A program made the position numbers and the translations under genes. Below are positions 44,325 to 52,805 of a stretch of DNA of 64,000 nucleotides, one piece after another. The stretch's first letter is position 1; each line of letters opens with the position of its first letter. The notes beneath the pieces were generated by a model. The model did not search any database. It saw nothing but the letters and a program-made list of their open reading frames with translations, and was not told the DNA's origin. This DNA is from Paenibacillus phyllosphaerae (GTDB taxonomy: Bacteria > Bacillota > Bacilli > Paenibacillales > Paenibacillaceae), in contig NZ_JACHXK010000001.1 of NCBI RefSeq assembly GCF_014192105.1, positions 930,001 through 994,000 on the forward strand, given 5' to 3'.

Positions 44325-45260
44325 CTAGAACAGACTCTCTTTGGTGAGCTTGCGCGAGCCGTAGTTCGCGGCATACATCAGGATGAAGGCGACCACGGAC
44401 TGGAACACGCCGACCGCCGTACCGTAGGAGAATCTGCCGAGCACGAGACCCATTTTGTACGAGTAGACGGATAATACATTCGCGGCATCCTGCGTCATGG
44501 AGTTCTGCATCAGATACATCTGGTCAAAGTTCGAGTTAACCAGCCCGCCGATCGAGAGGATCAGCAGAATGACGATCGTGGGCTTCAGCGCCGGCAGCGT
44601 AATGTGCCAGATGCGCTGGAACCGGTTCGCGCCATCCATGACGCCCGCCTCGTACAGCTGCGGGTCGATGCCCGCGATCGCCGCCAGATAGATGATCGAG
44701 TTCCAGCCGATATTCTTCCACACCTCGGTGAACACCACCAGCGGCAGGAAGGCATCCGGATCGCCCATGAGCATCGTGTCCGGTCCGATCAGGCCAAGGC
44801 TCTCGAGCATCTTGCTGATGACGCCGTTCTCCGGATCGAGCAGCGTGTACATGAACCCGACGACCAGCACCCAGGATACGAAGTGCGGCAAATACGTCAG
44901 CGATTGCACGATACGCTTGAACCGTTTGTAGACGAGCTCGTTGAGCAGCAGCGCGAGCACGATCGGCGCCGGGAATCCGAACAGCAGCTTGGCGATGCTG
45001 ATCTTGAACGTATTGGTCAGCGATTCCGTGAAGGTCGGATCATTGAACAGCTCGCGGAAGTTCGCAAGCCCGATCCATGGACTGTGCAGGAATCCTTGGA
45101 ACGGGGTATATTCCTGAAATGCGATCACGATGCCGTACATCGGGATATAGTTGAAGACAATCATCCAGAGCACAGCCGGCAGCGTCAGGATCATCAAGTA
45201 CCGCTGCAGCCAGAATCGCTTGGCGAAAGATCGCCCGTGGGACGCTTGCCCAGCACGCAT
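44325..45260 (-). CDS. Carbohydrate ABC transporter permease (LplB/YteP type)
   Basis: 311 residues from the ATG after AAAGGAGGTGCTTACG; a longer frame upstream would run through the promoter. Six helices: LMILTLPAVLWMIVFNYIPMYG, then the EAA loop LYEAGVMDGANRFQRIWHITLP and the C-terminal FILMYAANYGSRKL. It pairs with the following LplC-like permease. First gene of the importer operon, divergent from an SGNH hydrolase. Confidence 0.92.
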   Translation of the reverse strand: MRAGQASHGRSFAKRFWLQRYLMILTLPAVLWMIVFNYIPMYGIVIAFQEYTPFQGFLHSPWIGLANFRELFNDPTFTESLTNTFKISIAKLLFGFPAPIVLALLLNELVYKRFKRIVQSLTYLPHFVSWVLVVGFMYTLLDPENGVISKMLESLGLIGPDTMLMGDPDAFLPLVVFTEVWKNIGWNSIIYLAAIAGIDPQLYEAGVMDGANRFQRIWHITLPALKPTIVILLILSIGGLVNSNFDQMYLMQNSMTQDAANVLSVYSYKMGLVLGRFSYGTAVGVFQSVVAFILMYAANYGSRKLTKESLF

Positions 45261-45302
45261 CGTAAGCACCTCCTTTGTCGTAAGCGCTGTCTTTTCAAGT
45301 GA

Positions 45303-45317
45303 AGAATGCGCTTTCAT
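45303..45317 (-). promoter_or_regulatory. Possible CcpA (cre) site in front of the importer operon
   Basis: Minus strand TATGAAAGCGCATTC matches most of the cre consensus (TGNAANCGNTNNCA). It lies about 15 bases beyond a TATAAT box (45338-45333) and about 45 bases before the first gene, a position that would repress. Confidence 0.3.
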
Positions 45318-45423
45318 ATTGGGTATAGGCTTATTATAGAAGACCGCTCCGCCTCGCCGATATGCAAAAATTCCACGCCAATGCCACAATCCCACGATGT
45401 TTGCATGAGGTATCGGAATCGCT

Positions 45424-45452
45424 TTGACAGCGCTCGCAACTGTTGATAAGGT
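45424..45452 (+). promoter_or_regulatory. Promoter of the SGNH hydrolase gene
   Basis: TTGACA (45424-45429), 17-base spacer, TAAGGT (45447-45452). Confidence 0.5.
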
Positions 45453-45498
45453 AGCAGCAAGCAAGCTCTACCTTATTATGAGAGAGGAGACAATCGAG

Positions 45499-46155
45499 AT
45501 GTTTCCACATCACGCAACCGTCTTGTTCCAAGGCGATTCCATTACGGACGGCAATCGGGGGCGCGACGGCGATCCCAATCATGACATGGGCCACGGCTAC
45601 GCCTTCGCCATTGCAAGTCTGGTCGGCGACCAATATCCCGAGCGCCGGATCCAGTTCCTCAATCGCGGCAACAGCGGCGACCGCGTCGTCGATCTGTACG
45701 CACGGTGGCGAGAAGATGCGCTTAACCTGCAGCCGGACGTCATCAGCATCCTTGTCGGCGTCAACGATCTGCATCGCGAATTCGCGAACGGGTCGGGCGT
45801 TCCCGCCGATCGTTATGAGCGCGTCTACCGGATGCTCATCGAAGAGTCGAAGGCCGCGCTGCCTGACGTCACCATTGTCCTATGCGAGCCGTTCATTTTG
45901 CCGGTCGGGCAAGTCTCCGCGAACTGGGATGCTTGGCATAGCGGCATTCGCGAGCGTCAGCAGCTCGTGCAGCAGCTTGCCGAACAGACCGGCAGTATCT
46001 TCGTCCGCCTCCAAGCGTCATTCGATGCAGCCGCCGAGCTGGCGCCGCCGGAATATTGGCTGTGGGACGGCTTTCATCCAACGCCGGCCGGTCACGGCTT
46101 GCTCGCAAGAGAGTGGATGAAGCAGGTGGCCGAGGCGATAGCGCGAACTGAATAG
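45499..46155 (+). CDS. SGNH/GDSL hydrolase, probable carbohydrate esterase
   Basis: 218 residues from the ATG ten bases after GAGAGGAG. All four SGNH blocks are present: block I FQGDSITDG (Ser), block II Gly/Asn RGNSGDRV, block III VGVNDLH (Asn), block V DGFHPTPAGH (Asp and His). There is no signal peptide, so it acts inside the cell, probably removing acetyl groups from imported oligosaccharides. It is divergent from the LplBC importer and near the YesNM system, consistent with use of an acetylated plant polymer fragment. Confidence 0.9.
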   Translation: MFPHHATVLFQGDSITDGNRGRDGDPNHDMGHGYAFAIASLVGDQYPERRIQFLNRGNSGDRVVDLYARWREDALNLQPDVISILVGVNDLHREFANGSGVPADRYERVYRMLIEESKAALPDVTIVLCEPFILPVGQVSANWDAWHSGIRERQQLVQQLAEQTGSIFVRLQASFDAAAELAPPEYWLWDGFHPTPAGHGLLAREWMKQVAEAIARTE

Positions 46156-46165
46156 GCCGCATGCC

Positions 46166-46203
46166 AAAGAAGGAGAACGCAGCTGCGTCTCCTTCTTCTT
46201 TTG
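46166..46203 (+). terminator. Terminator of the SGNH hydrolase gene
   Basis: AAGAAGGAGA...TCTCCTTCTT followed by CTTTT. Confidence 0.85.
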
Positions 46204-46238
46204 CCCTCGATGGACATTCGCACCCGCCACGCATAGGC

Positions 46239-47756
46239 TCATCTCCGCTGCATCATCTCTTGATATTCGCCCGGCGTCATGCCGTATGCCTGCTTGAACA
46301 GCGAACAGAAGTACGACGTGTTCGGAATCCCTACCTCCGACGCGATCGCGGCCACCTTGCGCTTGCTCATCCGCAATTGCTCCTCCGCCTTCGCCATTCG
46401 CACCGCCGTAATGTATTCGTGCACGGTTTTCCCCATCGCTTTCTTGAACACGACGCCCAAATGGTTCACGGACAGGAACACCGCTTCTGCCAGCATCGTC
46501 AGACTGAGCTCGTTCGAGCCATACTGCGCTTCGACGATCTGGGTCACTTTGCGAATGACCGACTCGTCCTTATTCGTCCGCTTCTCCTCCAGCCGGGCCA
46601 TCCATTCGCTCATATACCGGCGGACGGCTTCCTCCAGCTGCTTCAAGCTGTCATAGGCGAGCAGTCTGTTCGACCGTACCGCCTCCGGCAGCTCATGCTC
46701 GCCCGACAACAGCGTCAGCTCCGTCAAGAGCACGTTCAGCATCGTTGCCGGGAACGCTTGGCCAGCACCGGGCTCCGACCGGAACTTGGCGAACAGTTCA
46801 TCGAGCAGCTGCGTTACTTTATCCGGCTTCCCCGCCGCGCCCTGAACCCGAATCTCGCGAACAAGTTCTTGGCAGCTGCGCGTCACCTCTGCGGCGCGAG
46901 GGGCAAAAGCGTGCTTGGCCAGCGCCTCCTCCGCGGCGTCGATCATACCGCTTCTCCCGTAGAAACGCGCATGGCGGGCCGTGCCGACCGCTTCCCGGTA
47001 ACGGTCCGGCAGCTCGGCAAGCGTTGCTTGACCGCTGCTGACCAAGATGGCGGACTCGGCTAGCGTAACCCGCAGCCGCTGTTCGAGCACCTCGACGTTC
47101 TCCTCTTGCTGCAGCGGAGCTATGAATACGCCTGCTTCCTCCAGTTCCTTGCACGGGAGCACGTAGGCAGATCGATGGATCGTGGACGGCAGCTCTGGAT
47201 CTACAGGAAGCAGCGGGAGGATCACGGCAGCCAGATACGCGGCGTTATCCCCGAAGACGGTCGCTAACTCTTGCCAGATGCTATCCGGGTCGCCGGTGCC
47301 TTGCAGCAGGTCTGTCAGCATATCTTCGGCCTCTCTTCGTTTGTTCGCTGCCTCCGGCGACGCACTTCGCTGCTCGAGCAGCACTTTGCATTCCGCAGCG
47401 ACTTTGGCGATCGTGCGCCTCAACTCCTCATCCTCGACCGGCTTCAGCACATAATCCGCGGCGTTGAACCGGATCGCCTCACGGGCGAAGCGAAAGTCAT
47501 CGTACCCGGTTAAGACAATAATGCGCACGTCCGGCAGCTGCTCGCGAATCTGCTTCGACATCTCGATTCCGTCCATGCCCGGCATGCGGATATCCGTGAT
47601 GATAATGTCCGGCGAGACCGCTAGCGCTTTCTCCAATCCGTCGATGCCGTCGACGGCCGTATCGATCCGGGTGATGCCGAATTGCTGCCAATCCCAGAAT
47701 TCGACCAGCCCTTCCCGCTCCCAGCGTTCATCCTCAACGATCAATAGACGCAGCAT
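46239..47756 (-). CDS. YesN-type response regulator with AraC DNA-binding domain
   Basis: 505 residues from the ATG after AAAGGAGGAGAGGACA. Receiver domain: LLIVEDERWEREGL with acidic pocket, phospho-Asp in DIIITDIRMPGMDGIEM, Lys in YVLKPV. A helical central region of about 270 residues leads to a C-terminal AraC pair of HTHs (LSLTMLAEAVFLSVNHLGVV, KVAAIASEVGIPNTSYFCSL, FKQAYGMTPGEYQ). It overlaps the end of the kinase gene by 23 bases. It should activate the adjacent importer operon and perhaps the esterase in response to the kinase. Confidence 0.92.
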   Translation of the reverse strand: MLRLLIVEDERWEREGLVEFWDWQQFGITRIDTAVDGIDGLEKALAVSPDIIITDIRMPGMDGIEMSKQIREQLPDVRIIVLTGYDDFRFAREAIRFNAADYVLKPVEDEELRRTIAKVAAECKVLLEQRSASPEAANKRREAEDMLTDLLQGTGDPDSIWQELATVFGDNAAYLAAVILPLLPVDPELPSTIHRSAYVLPCKELEEAGVFIAPLQQEENVEVLEQRLRVTLAESAILVSSGQATLAELPDRYREAVGTARHARFYGRSGMIDAAEEALAKHAFAPRAAEVTRSCQELVREIRVQGAAGKPDKVTQLLDELFAKFRSEPGAGQAFPATMLNVLLTELTLLSGEHELPEAVRSNRLLAYDSLKQLEEAVRRYMSEWMARLEEKRTNKDESVIRKVTQIVEAQYGSNELSLTMLAEAVFLSVNHLGVVFKKAMGKTVHEYITAVRMAKAEEQLRMSKRKVAAIASEVGIPNTSYFCSLFKQAYGMTPGEYQEMMQRR

Positions 47757-49563
47757 TGTCCTCTCCTCCTTTTGGCAAACAGACGGTGACCGCCGTACCG
47801 ATCCCCGGACGGCTATACAGCTCGAACCGGTGCCGACTCCCATAATACGCCGCAAGGCGTTCTCGAATATTGCGAATCGCATACCCGCTTCCGCTTGATT
47901 CGAATGTGCCCGCGTTGATCGCCCGCAGCCGCTCCTCGCTGATTCCGACACCGTCGTCGATCACCTGGATGATCAGATTGCGTTCATCCATGGCCGTCTT
48001 AATAATGAGTGTGCCGTGGGACCGCTTCGGTTCAATGCCGTGCGCGAGCGCATTCTCGACCAGCGGCTGCACGATATTCTTGGCGGCTACGCAATCGAAC
48101 GTCCGCTCATCCAGCTCATAGACGACATCGAATCGCTCCTCGAACCGGAACTTCTGAATTTGCAGATACGCCTTCACCATCTCGATCTCCCCGCCGATGG
48201 TCGATTCCGAGCTTCCCTTGTTGAGCACCAACCGGTAAAACTTCGCCAGGGCATTCGAGATTTGCGTAATCTCCGGCGCATCCGCCTTCCTCGCCGCCCA
48301 CGAGATCGTCGCGAGCGTATTGTATAGAAAATGCGGGTTGATCTGCGATTCCAGCGCGCGCAGCTCCGCTTCCTTCTCCATAATCTCGATCTTGTACACC
48401 TTCTCGACAAGCTCATGGATGCGGCCGGTCATATGATTGAAGCTGAGCGCCATCTGCGAGAACTCATCGTTCGAGGTCACCGGAACGGAGACATCGAGCG
48501 AGCCTTCCCTCACCTTCTTCATCGCGCGGAGCAGCAGCTTCATGCGGGCCAGCAGCTTCGTCGTCACGAAGTAGACGAGCAGGCTCAGCAGCAGTAAAGC
48601 GCCGAGCAGAATGAGCGCCATCATTTTGAGCGAGGACGTCACCTTATCGTTGAAGTGGCGGATCGGATAGACGCCGACAAGCCGCAGGTCCGCGCCTTCC
48701 AGCGGCAGCGAGATCAGAATCGCGCGCTCGCCGTCGATCTTGCGGATTTCGCTCAGCTTGCTGCCCTGCGGCAGCTCGCCAAGCCCGAGCTCAGGCAGCT
48801 TTTTCTTATAGAGGGCGGCATCGTTATTCGAGATGACCATCCCATCCCGATCGATGACCAACACGCGGCCGAGCCCGGCGGAGACCGGCTCCTCCAGCGC
48901 TTCGAACAGCACGTCCCGTTTCACCTCGATCTCCAGCAGACCCGCCATATTGACGTATCGGGACGAAAAAATTTTGCGGTCATACGCGAATACCTCTTCG
49001 TCATTGTCCGCAATGCCGAATCTGTTCGTCATCGTCTTCTCCGCTTGAAGCCCGCTCCACGCCGTCTGCACTTTGCGGTCGCCGATGAAGTCCTTGTAGT
49101 AGTCGTCATCCCGAATGCGAGCGAGATGATAGAACCCGTCGTACAGTTCGGGAATCGTCTCGTTGGCCATATAGATCCGGGAGGAATGGATATACGCATT
49201 CTGGCGCATGACGTTCTCCAGGATCGGGAAGATCGTGGAACGGTAATCCTCCAGTTGGAACGGTTCATTAATGAAAACGCTACCAAGAAACGTTTGAATA
49301 CGGGTATCGAAAGCGATGATCTGCGAGAGATTCTCGACCAGCTTCACCTTTTCCTCGATGCTGTCCTTCGTTTGCAGCAAATTTTGTTCCATGACGGCCT
49401 GGGCTTGCTCGATCGTCGAGCGCGAAGCCTGGACATATAGCATGCAGCCGGTCACCGCCAACGACAACGTAAGAATCGACAGATAGATCGCGACAAACTT
49501 CGTCGTCACGCTCATGCCATTGGTCATTCGAATGAACCGCATCGTGCTATCCGCGCCTTTCAC
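47734..49563 (-). CDS. YesM-type sensor histidine kinase
   Basis: 609 residues, GTG start after GAAGGAAAA. One helix (about 22-45), an extracellular Cache-like sensor to about 300, a second helix, HAMP (MKKVREGSLDVSVPVTSNDE) and a His_kinase domain with phospho-acceptor in ESQINPHFLYNTLATISW. The ATPase shows NIVQPLVENALAHGIEP (N box) and VIDDGVGI (G1). It pairs with YesN-type regulators to control sugar uptake. Partner of the overlapping regulator gene. Confidence 0.92.
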   Translation of the reverse strand: MKGADSTMRFIRMTNGMSVTTKFVAIYLSILTLSLAVTGCMLYVQASRSTIEQAQAVMEQNLLQTKDSIEEKVKLVENLSQIIAFDTRIQTFLGSVFINEPFQLEDYRSTIFPILENVMRQNAYIHSSRIYMANETIPELYDGFYHLARIRDDDYYKDFIGDRKVQTAWSGLQAEKTMTNRFGIADNDEEVFAYDRKIFSSRYVNMAGLLEIEVKRDVLFEALEEPVSAGLGRVLVIDRDGMVISNNDAALYKKKLPELGLGELPQGSKLSEIRKIDGERAILISLPLEGADLRLVGVYPIRHFNDKVTSSLKMMALILLGALLLLSLLVYFVTTKLLARMKLLLRAMKKVREGSLDVSVPVTSNDEFSQMALSFNHMTGRIHELVEKVYKIEIMEKEAELRALESQINPHFLYNTLATISWAARKADAPEITQISNALAKFYRLVLNKGSSESTIGGEIEMVKAYLQIQKFRFEERFDVVYELDERTFDCVAAKNIVQPLVENALAHGIEPKRSHGTLIIKTAMDERNLIIQVIDDGVGISEERLRAINAGTFESSGSGYAIRNIRERLAAYYGSRHRFELYSRPGIGTAVTVCLPKGGEDNAASIDR

Positions 49564-49789
49564 AAGCGTTTTCCTTCTATCATAACACGGGGACCCGAAT
49601 CGGTAACAGCAGGCAGTTTAGCGCATTTCTCATGGCATAAACAGTGATCTGGCTTGGCTTAAAGCGGCGTAACGGCCTAGCTTTTGCGGCTTGGGCAACA
49701 TCTTGATTTTCCCTACCACACTTCTAAATCTAGCCCCATCCCATCGCGTGTCGAATATGGTATAGTTCCTGTTAACAAATTCCGGTAAA

Positions 49790-49996
49790 GTGGTGAAATC
49801 ATTGCAATTGAATACCGATTCTTTTTTCTGCATACTCTGCAAAACTGTTCAACCTCGCCGTCATGGGGAGCTAATCCTGACCACCGGGTGGGTCTGCGTC
49901 GGCAGCGTCCAGCACGCGGTCGGGTTCTGCAGCTCTTGCGCGCCGCAATCGCAGCGGCAAGGTAAAACACCGTGGCTTCATCTATCGTCGTGCTAG
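49790..49996 (+). CDS. Possible small Cys-rich protein
   Basis: A frame of up to 68 codons (GTG at 49790, or a TTG at about 49802 preceded by GGTGA). It contains FFCILCKTVQP near the start and two further cysteines in pairs (WVC.. and FCSSC), a spacing reminiscent of a zinc ribbon but with GSV where a second CxxC would be expected. A TATAGT box lies about 25 bases upstream. It could be a decayed zinc-ribbon gene. I do not recognise a family and no operon partner supports it. Confidence 0.3.
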   Translation: MVKSLQLNTDSFFCILCKTVQPRRHGELILTTGWVCVGSVQHAVGFCSSCAPQSQRQGKTPWLHLSSC

Positions 49997-50060
49997 TCAT
50001 CATTGGAAACAATTAGACATCATGAATCGGTTCATCTCCATCCATAATAAAACAATAAAG

Positions 50061-50164
50061 GCAAGGTGAAACGGCTAACGCCGTCTTTAAAGGCGAAGCG
50101 CGTTTCATTCCGGAGAAATACAAGATGCCTTTGTGAGGCGAGACCCTTATATAGTCTTGTATTT
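50061..50164. repeat. Structured intergenic repeat, copy A
   Basis: CGGC/GCCG and GCC/GGC hairpins, then AGCGCGTTTCATTCCGGAGA, then a long hairpin AAATACAAGA (50116-50125) with TCTTGTATTT (50155-50164) enclosing a GCC-TTTGTGA-GGC stem. Copies B and C in the ltaS upstream region share the unpaired blocks but have different stem sequences. It ends 40 bases before the CBO0543 gene. Apart from this and the small Cys-rich frame, the gap 49564-50203 holds nothing I can support. Confidence 0.65.
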
Positions 50165-50203
50165 GAACTAGACCTGAGCCGAACCATTGGGGAGAAGATG
50201 AAC

Positions 50204-50821
50204 ATGAACTTTGAAGAAGGCCTGCAAAAGGTCAGCAAGGCTAATGAGCAAATCGTGGATGCGAACCAAATGGTCGCCGATGTTATCATGAATGTCTACT
50301 TATTCACCTGGAGATGGTGGATCGGTCTGGCTTTGATCGTTCTTCCGTGGGTAGCCTGGGTTATTCTTCGTGACAAACGAAGCACCGGGCGCCTGCTTTG
50401 CGCAGGTTTGTTCATTATGATTTTCTCCGCCGTATGGGATACGATCGGAATCGAAAATGGATTGTGGAGCTATCCCGTCAAGGTCGTCCCTTCGCCAACG
50501 TTAAGTTTCTCCTTCCGTCTTTCCGTGCTGCCGGTGCTGTGCATGTTGTTCATCCAATACATGCCCCGATTGCATGCGTCGATCAAGGGTCCTCTTTACG
50601 GCGCGATCGGCGCCTTTATCGGGATGCCCCTTCTAGCGTCGATCGATTTGTACAAGAAGTTGAATTGGGCCTATCCCTATTCGTTTTTTATTCTGACCGG
50701 GATGTATTGGATGGCTTATTGGCTCTACAATTTGAATAGTTTTGCCAGAGTCGAGGATGCCTCTCCGCAGCCAGCCGATCGTTGGAATGCCCCCTCTCGT
50801 AACAGGGAGAAGGCACGTTAG
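50204..50821 (+). CDS. CBO0543 family membrane protein
   Basis: 205 residues; the ATG nine bases after GGGGAG is preferred over one two codons upstream. About five to six hydrophobic helices with the family pattern: WWIGLALIVLPWVAWVILRDKRS, FSAVWDTIGIENGLWSYPVKVVP, VLPVLCMLFIQYMPRL, LASIDLYKKLNWAYPYSFF. The CBO0543 group is widespread in spore-forming Firmicutes and has no assigned function. A structured repeat lies in its 5' region. Confidence 0.8.
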   Translation: MNFEEGLQKVSKANEQIVDANQMVADVIMNVYLFTWRWWIGLALIVLPWVAWVILRDKRSTGRLLCAGLFIMIFSAVWDTIGIENGLWSYPVKVVPSPTLSFSFRLSVLPVLCMLFIQYMPRLHASIKGPLYGAIGAFIGMPLLASIDLYKKLNWAYPYSFFILTGMYWMAYWLYNLNSFARVEDASPQPADRWNAPSRNREKAR

Positions 50822-50949
50822 GCCGGCACGTACTTGGCGACATCTTCCTAGATCAGCCCATTCGCTCCGCTATACCACTTAATAAATGTTGGAAGCCAAA
50901 TGATTCCCTCACTCGTTCAATAAGTATCCGAGTGAAGGTGGGGGAATGG

Positions 50950-51483
50950 ATGAAGCGACGTATATTCCAGCTCGTTGGCATCAGTCTAGTGCTAGCCCTA
51001 TTAGGGGGACTCTACTACGTGGTGACCGAGCAAGAACGGATATCCAAGCGGTTCGCCGCTTCTTTGTACGCCTATCCGCTGCCCGAGCAGACAAGTCTGA
51101 TCGAACGCGACTACTTCTATGGCTATTCCTTCGTCCACCTGCTCGGAAGCGGCGGGGCAATGCCCGTGATCGTCTCTATGCAGCTCTCCACGACGCTGAG
51201 CCAAGACGAGGTTATCCGGTTCTATCAAGATGCAGCGCTATTCCCCTACCCGGGCAGCAAGCGGAGAGGCGTGGAGTTGGAGCTTTATTTTGAGGGCGAA
51301 TACGACTTCCACGAAGAGGCGGACGGCCACTACTATACGAATAAGAAGGACCGGCCGACAACGCTGAAAGATTATGCGAGCGAGCCTGGATCAACCAAGA
51401 CAACTGCACAAGCGACCGGTAAGGAACTCCGCTATATTTTACAGCTGAGCAGCGCGTTTGATTATGTGCTTAACATTGACTAG
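50950..51483 (+). CDS. Membrane-anchored hypothetical protein
   Basis: 177 residues, ATG after GGTGGGGG. One N-terminal helix (about 7-27) anchors a soluble extracytoplasmic domain with a mixed charge pattern (LSTTLSQDEVIRFYQDAALFPYPGSKRRGVELELYF) that reads like a small alpha/beta domain. No catalytic motif and no family recognised. It stands between the CBO0543 gene and a convergent DUF5662 gene. Confidence 0.7.
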   Translation: MKRRIFQLVGISLVLALLGGLYYVVTEQERISKRFAASLYAYPLPEQTSLIERDYFYGYSFVHLLGSGGAMPVIVSMQLSTTLSQDEVIRFYQDAALFPYPGSKRRGVELELYFEGEYDFHEEADGHYYTNKKDRPTTLKDYASEPGSTKTTAQATGKELRYILQLSSAFDYVLNID

Positions 51484-51495
51484 CCTGCGGGGCAA

Positions 51496-51942
51496 TTAGT
51501 TTTGTTTTACTGTCAAAGCCTCAAGCTCTCTCTTCGTCTCCGGATGCACTACGATGCTGTCGGTAAGGTTGAGGGTCGAATCCTTGACCTTTCTGCCCCA
51601 TTTCCTAGAGAAAGAGCGCCAGTCGCAGACCATCTCGATCACATACTTCTTTGGCATCGGCAATGCCTCTTTCGTATCGGGGTTGATCACCCAGTACTCC
51701 CAATGGTGCTTGTTATGGCGCTGATGATGGAGCCAGGCATATTTCCACTTTAGTTCGTCTTCAGAGCTTAATGGTTTTCCGGAGTAGAATTTTTTAGCAT
51801 AGGGGAAAAATTCGCTCGGCGAAAATTTCGACCAGTCGTGAATAACGCCTTGAACGTATAGGCCTTCTTTCCAACATTCCATCCACACATTCAATTTGTG
51901 ATTAAGGATGTACAAGAAATACTTCCAGTACGCTTTCAACAT
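51496..51942 (-). CDS. DUF5662 family protein
   Basis: 148 residues from the ATG after GGGGAGAATTCC. The His/Asp-rich pattern (GVIHDWSKFSPSEFFPYA, AWLHHQRHNKHHWEYWVI, MVCDWRSFSRKWG) is typical of DUF5662 and resembles an HD-like or other metal-binding helical fold. Many such genes are phage- or host-encoded with unknown function. Possible phosphohydrolase activity is inferred from the His/Asp spacing only. Confidence 0.8.
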   Translation of the reverse strand: MLKAYWKYFLYILNHKLNVWMECWKEGLYVQGVIHDWSKFSPSEFFPYAKKFYSGKPLSSEDELKWKYAWLHHQRHNKHHWEYWVINPDTKEALPMPKKYVIEMVCDWRSFSRKWGRKVKDSTLNLTDSIVVHPETKRELEALTVKQN

Positions 51943-52099
51943 TGGAATTCTCCCCTCGAGTACGCAGTAAGAACCCATTTTTCACTCAACTCTCCCAAAT
52001 TATTCTTCCACTATCATAAGGGTAAACGACAATTCCTAATATCCATTTACTAGAATTCTGAAGAACTTCTTAAGTTTTGCTGCATTCGTCGCTGCAACA

Positions 52100-52130
52100 C
52101 AAAAGAGCGGCTGCCGCAGCAAGCCACTCC
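52100..52130 (-). terminator. Terminator after the 162-residue hypothetical gene
   Basis: Minus strand GAGTGGCT...AGCCGCTC followed by TTTTGTG. Nothing else is seen in 51943-52164. Confidence 0.6.
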
Positions 52131-52164
52131 TTGGGATCGAATTTACGCTTATCTTCACATGCCC

Positions 52165-52653
52165 TTAACCTTTGATCTCTCGAATCCCTTGCGTGATCTG
52201 CTCCCTTTCAGACACGTTAAGCGAGTAGAGTCTAGGTGCCGAAGGAATCTCGAATTTCAGATGCGAATGCGGAATTTCCGTCAATAGTGTACCAATGGGC
52301 TGCCCGCTCTCTTTACTGCGAATCACATTCCAGAAGATCCGGGATCGATTTTCCTCGGTCCCCCATTTTTCAAGCGAGTTGCGGAATACCAGACATTGGC
52401 CGATGACGAAATCATCTTCGCTCAGGCGCTCCGCAGGATCGAATCCAGCGTGTGCAAGGCTATCGAATAGCGCCGGCATCAACTGGTCCAAGTACATCCC
52501 ATAGGCAGCATCCTCAATTTCGCCAAAAGCGATCGTTAGCTGCTCATGCATCGATTCGTGCAAGTTCCTCCATACCGATTCTATATACCGGTTGCCTGCT
52601 TCGCTAATCTCCTCAATCGTCATGTCGTGACGAAACACTGGTATCGTTGTCAT
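52165..52653 (-). CDS. Hypothetical protein divergent from a double-MerR regulator
   Basis: 162 residues from the ATG after AAGGAGGAGTAAGT. A mostly helical N-terminal half (MTIEEISEAGNRYIESVWRN, AYGMYLDQLMPALFDSLAHA) leads to a short beta-rich C-terminus (LTEIPHSHLKFEIPSAPRLY). It has no signal peptide, membrane helix or metal motif. I do not recognise it. Its divergent position makes it the likely target of the MerR-type gene. Confidence 0.7.
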   Translation of the reverse strand: MTTIPVFRHDMTIEEISEAGNRYIESVWRNLHESMHEQLTIAFGEIEDAAYGMYLDQLMPALFDSLAHAGFDPAERLSEDDFVIGQCLVFRNSLEKWGTEENRSRIFWNVIRSKESGQPIGTLLTEIPHSHLKFEIPSAPRLYSLNVSEREQITQGIREIKG

Positions 52654-52805
52654 ACTTACTCCTCCTTGAACCCGATTACTTCCAGCATACAACATGAAAG
52701 CCAATTGGAAGGTTGGAGAAGCATACTTGAAGCCAATCAAGAAAACATTCAGAATAACATTACAACCATTTTAAGGTTTATCCTATTGTTGCAAGGTGGA
52801 ATCGC

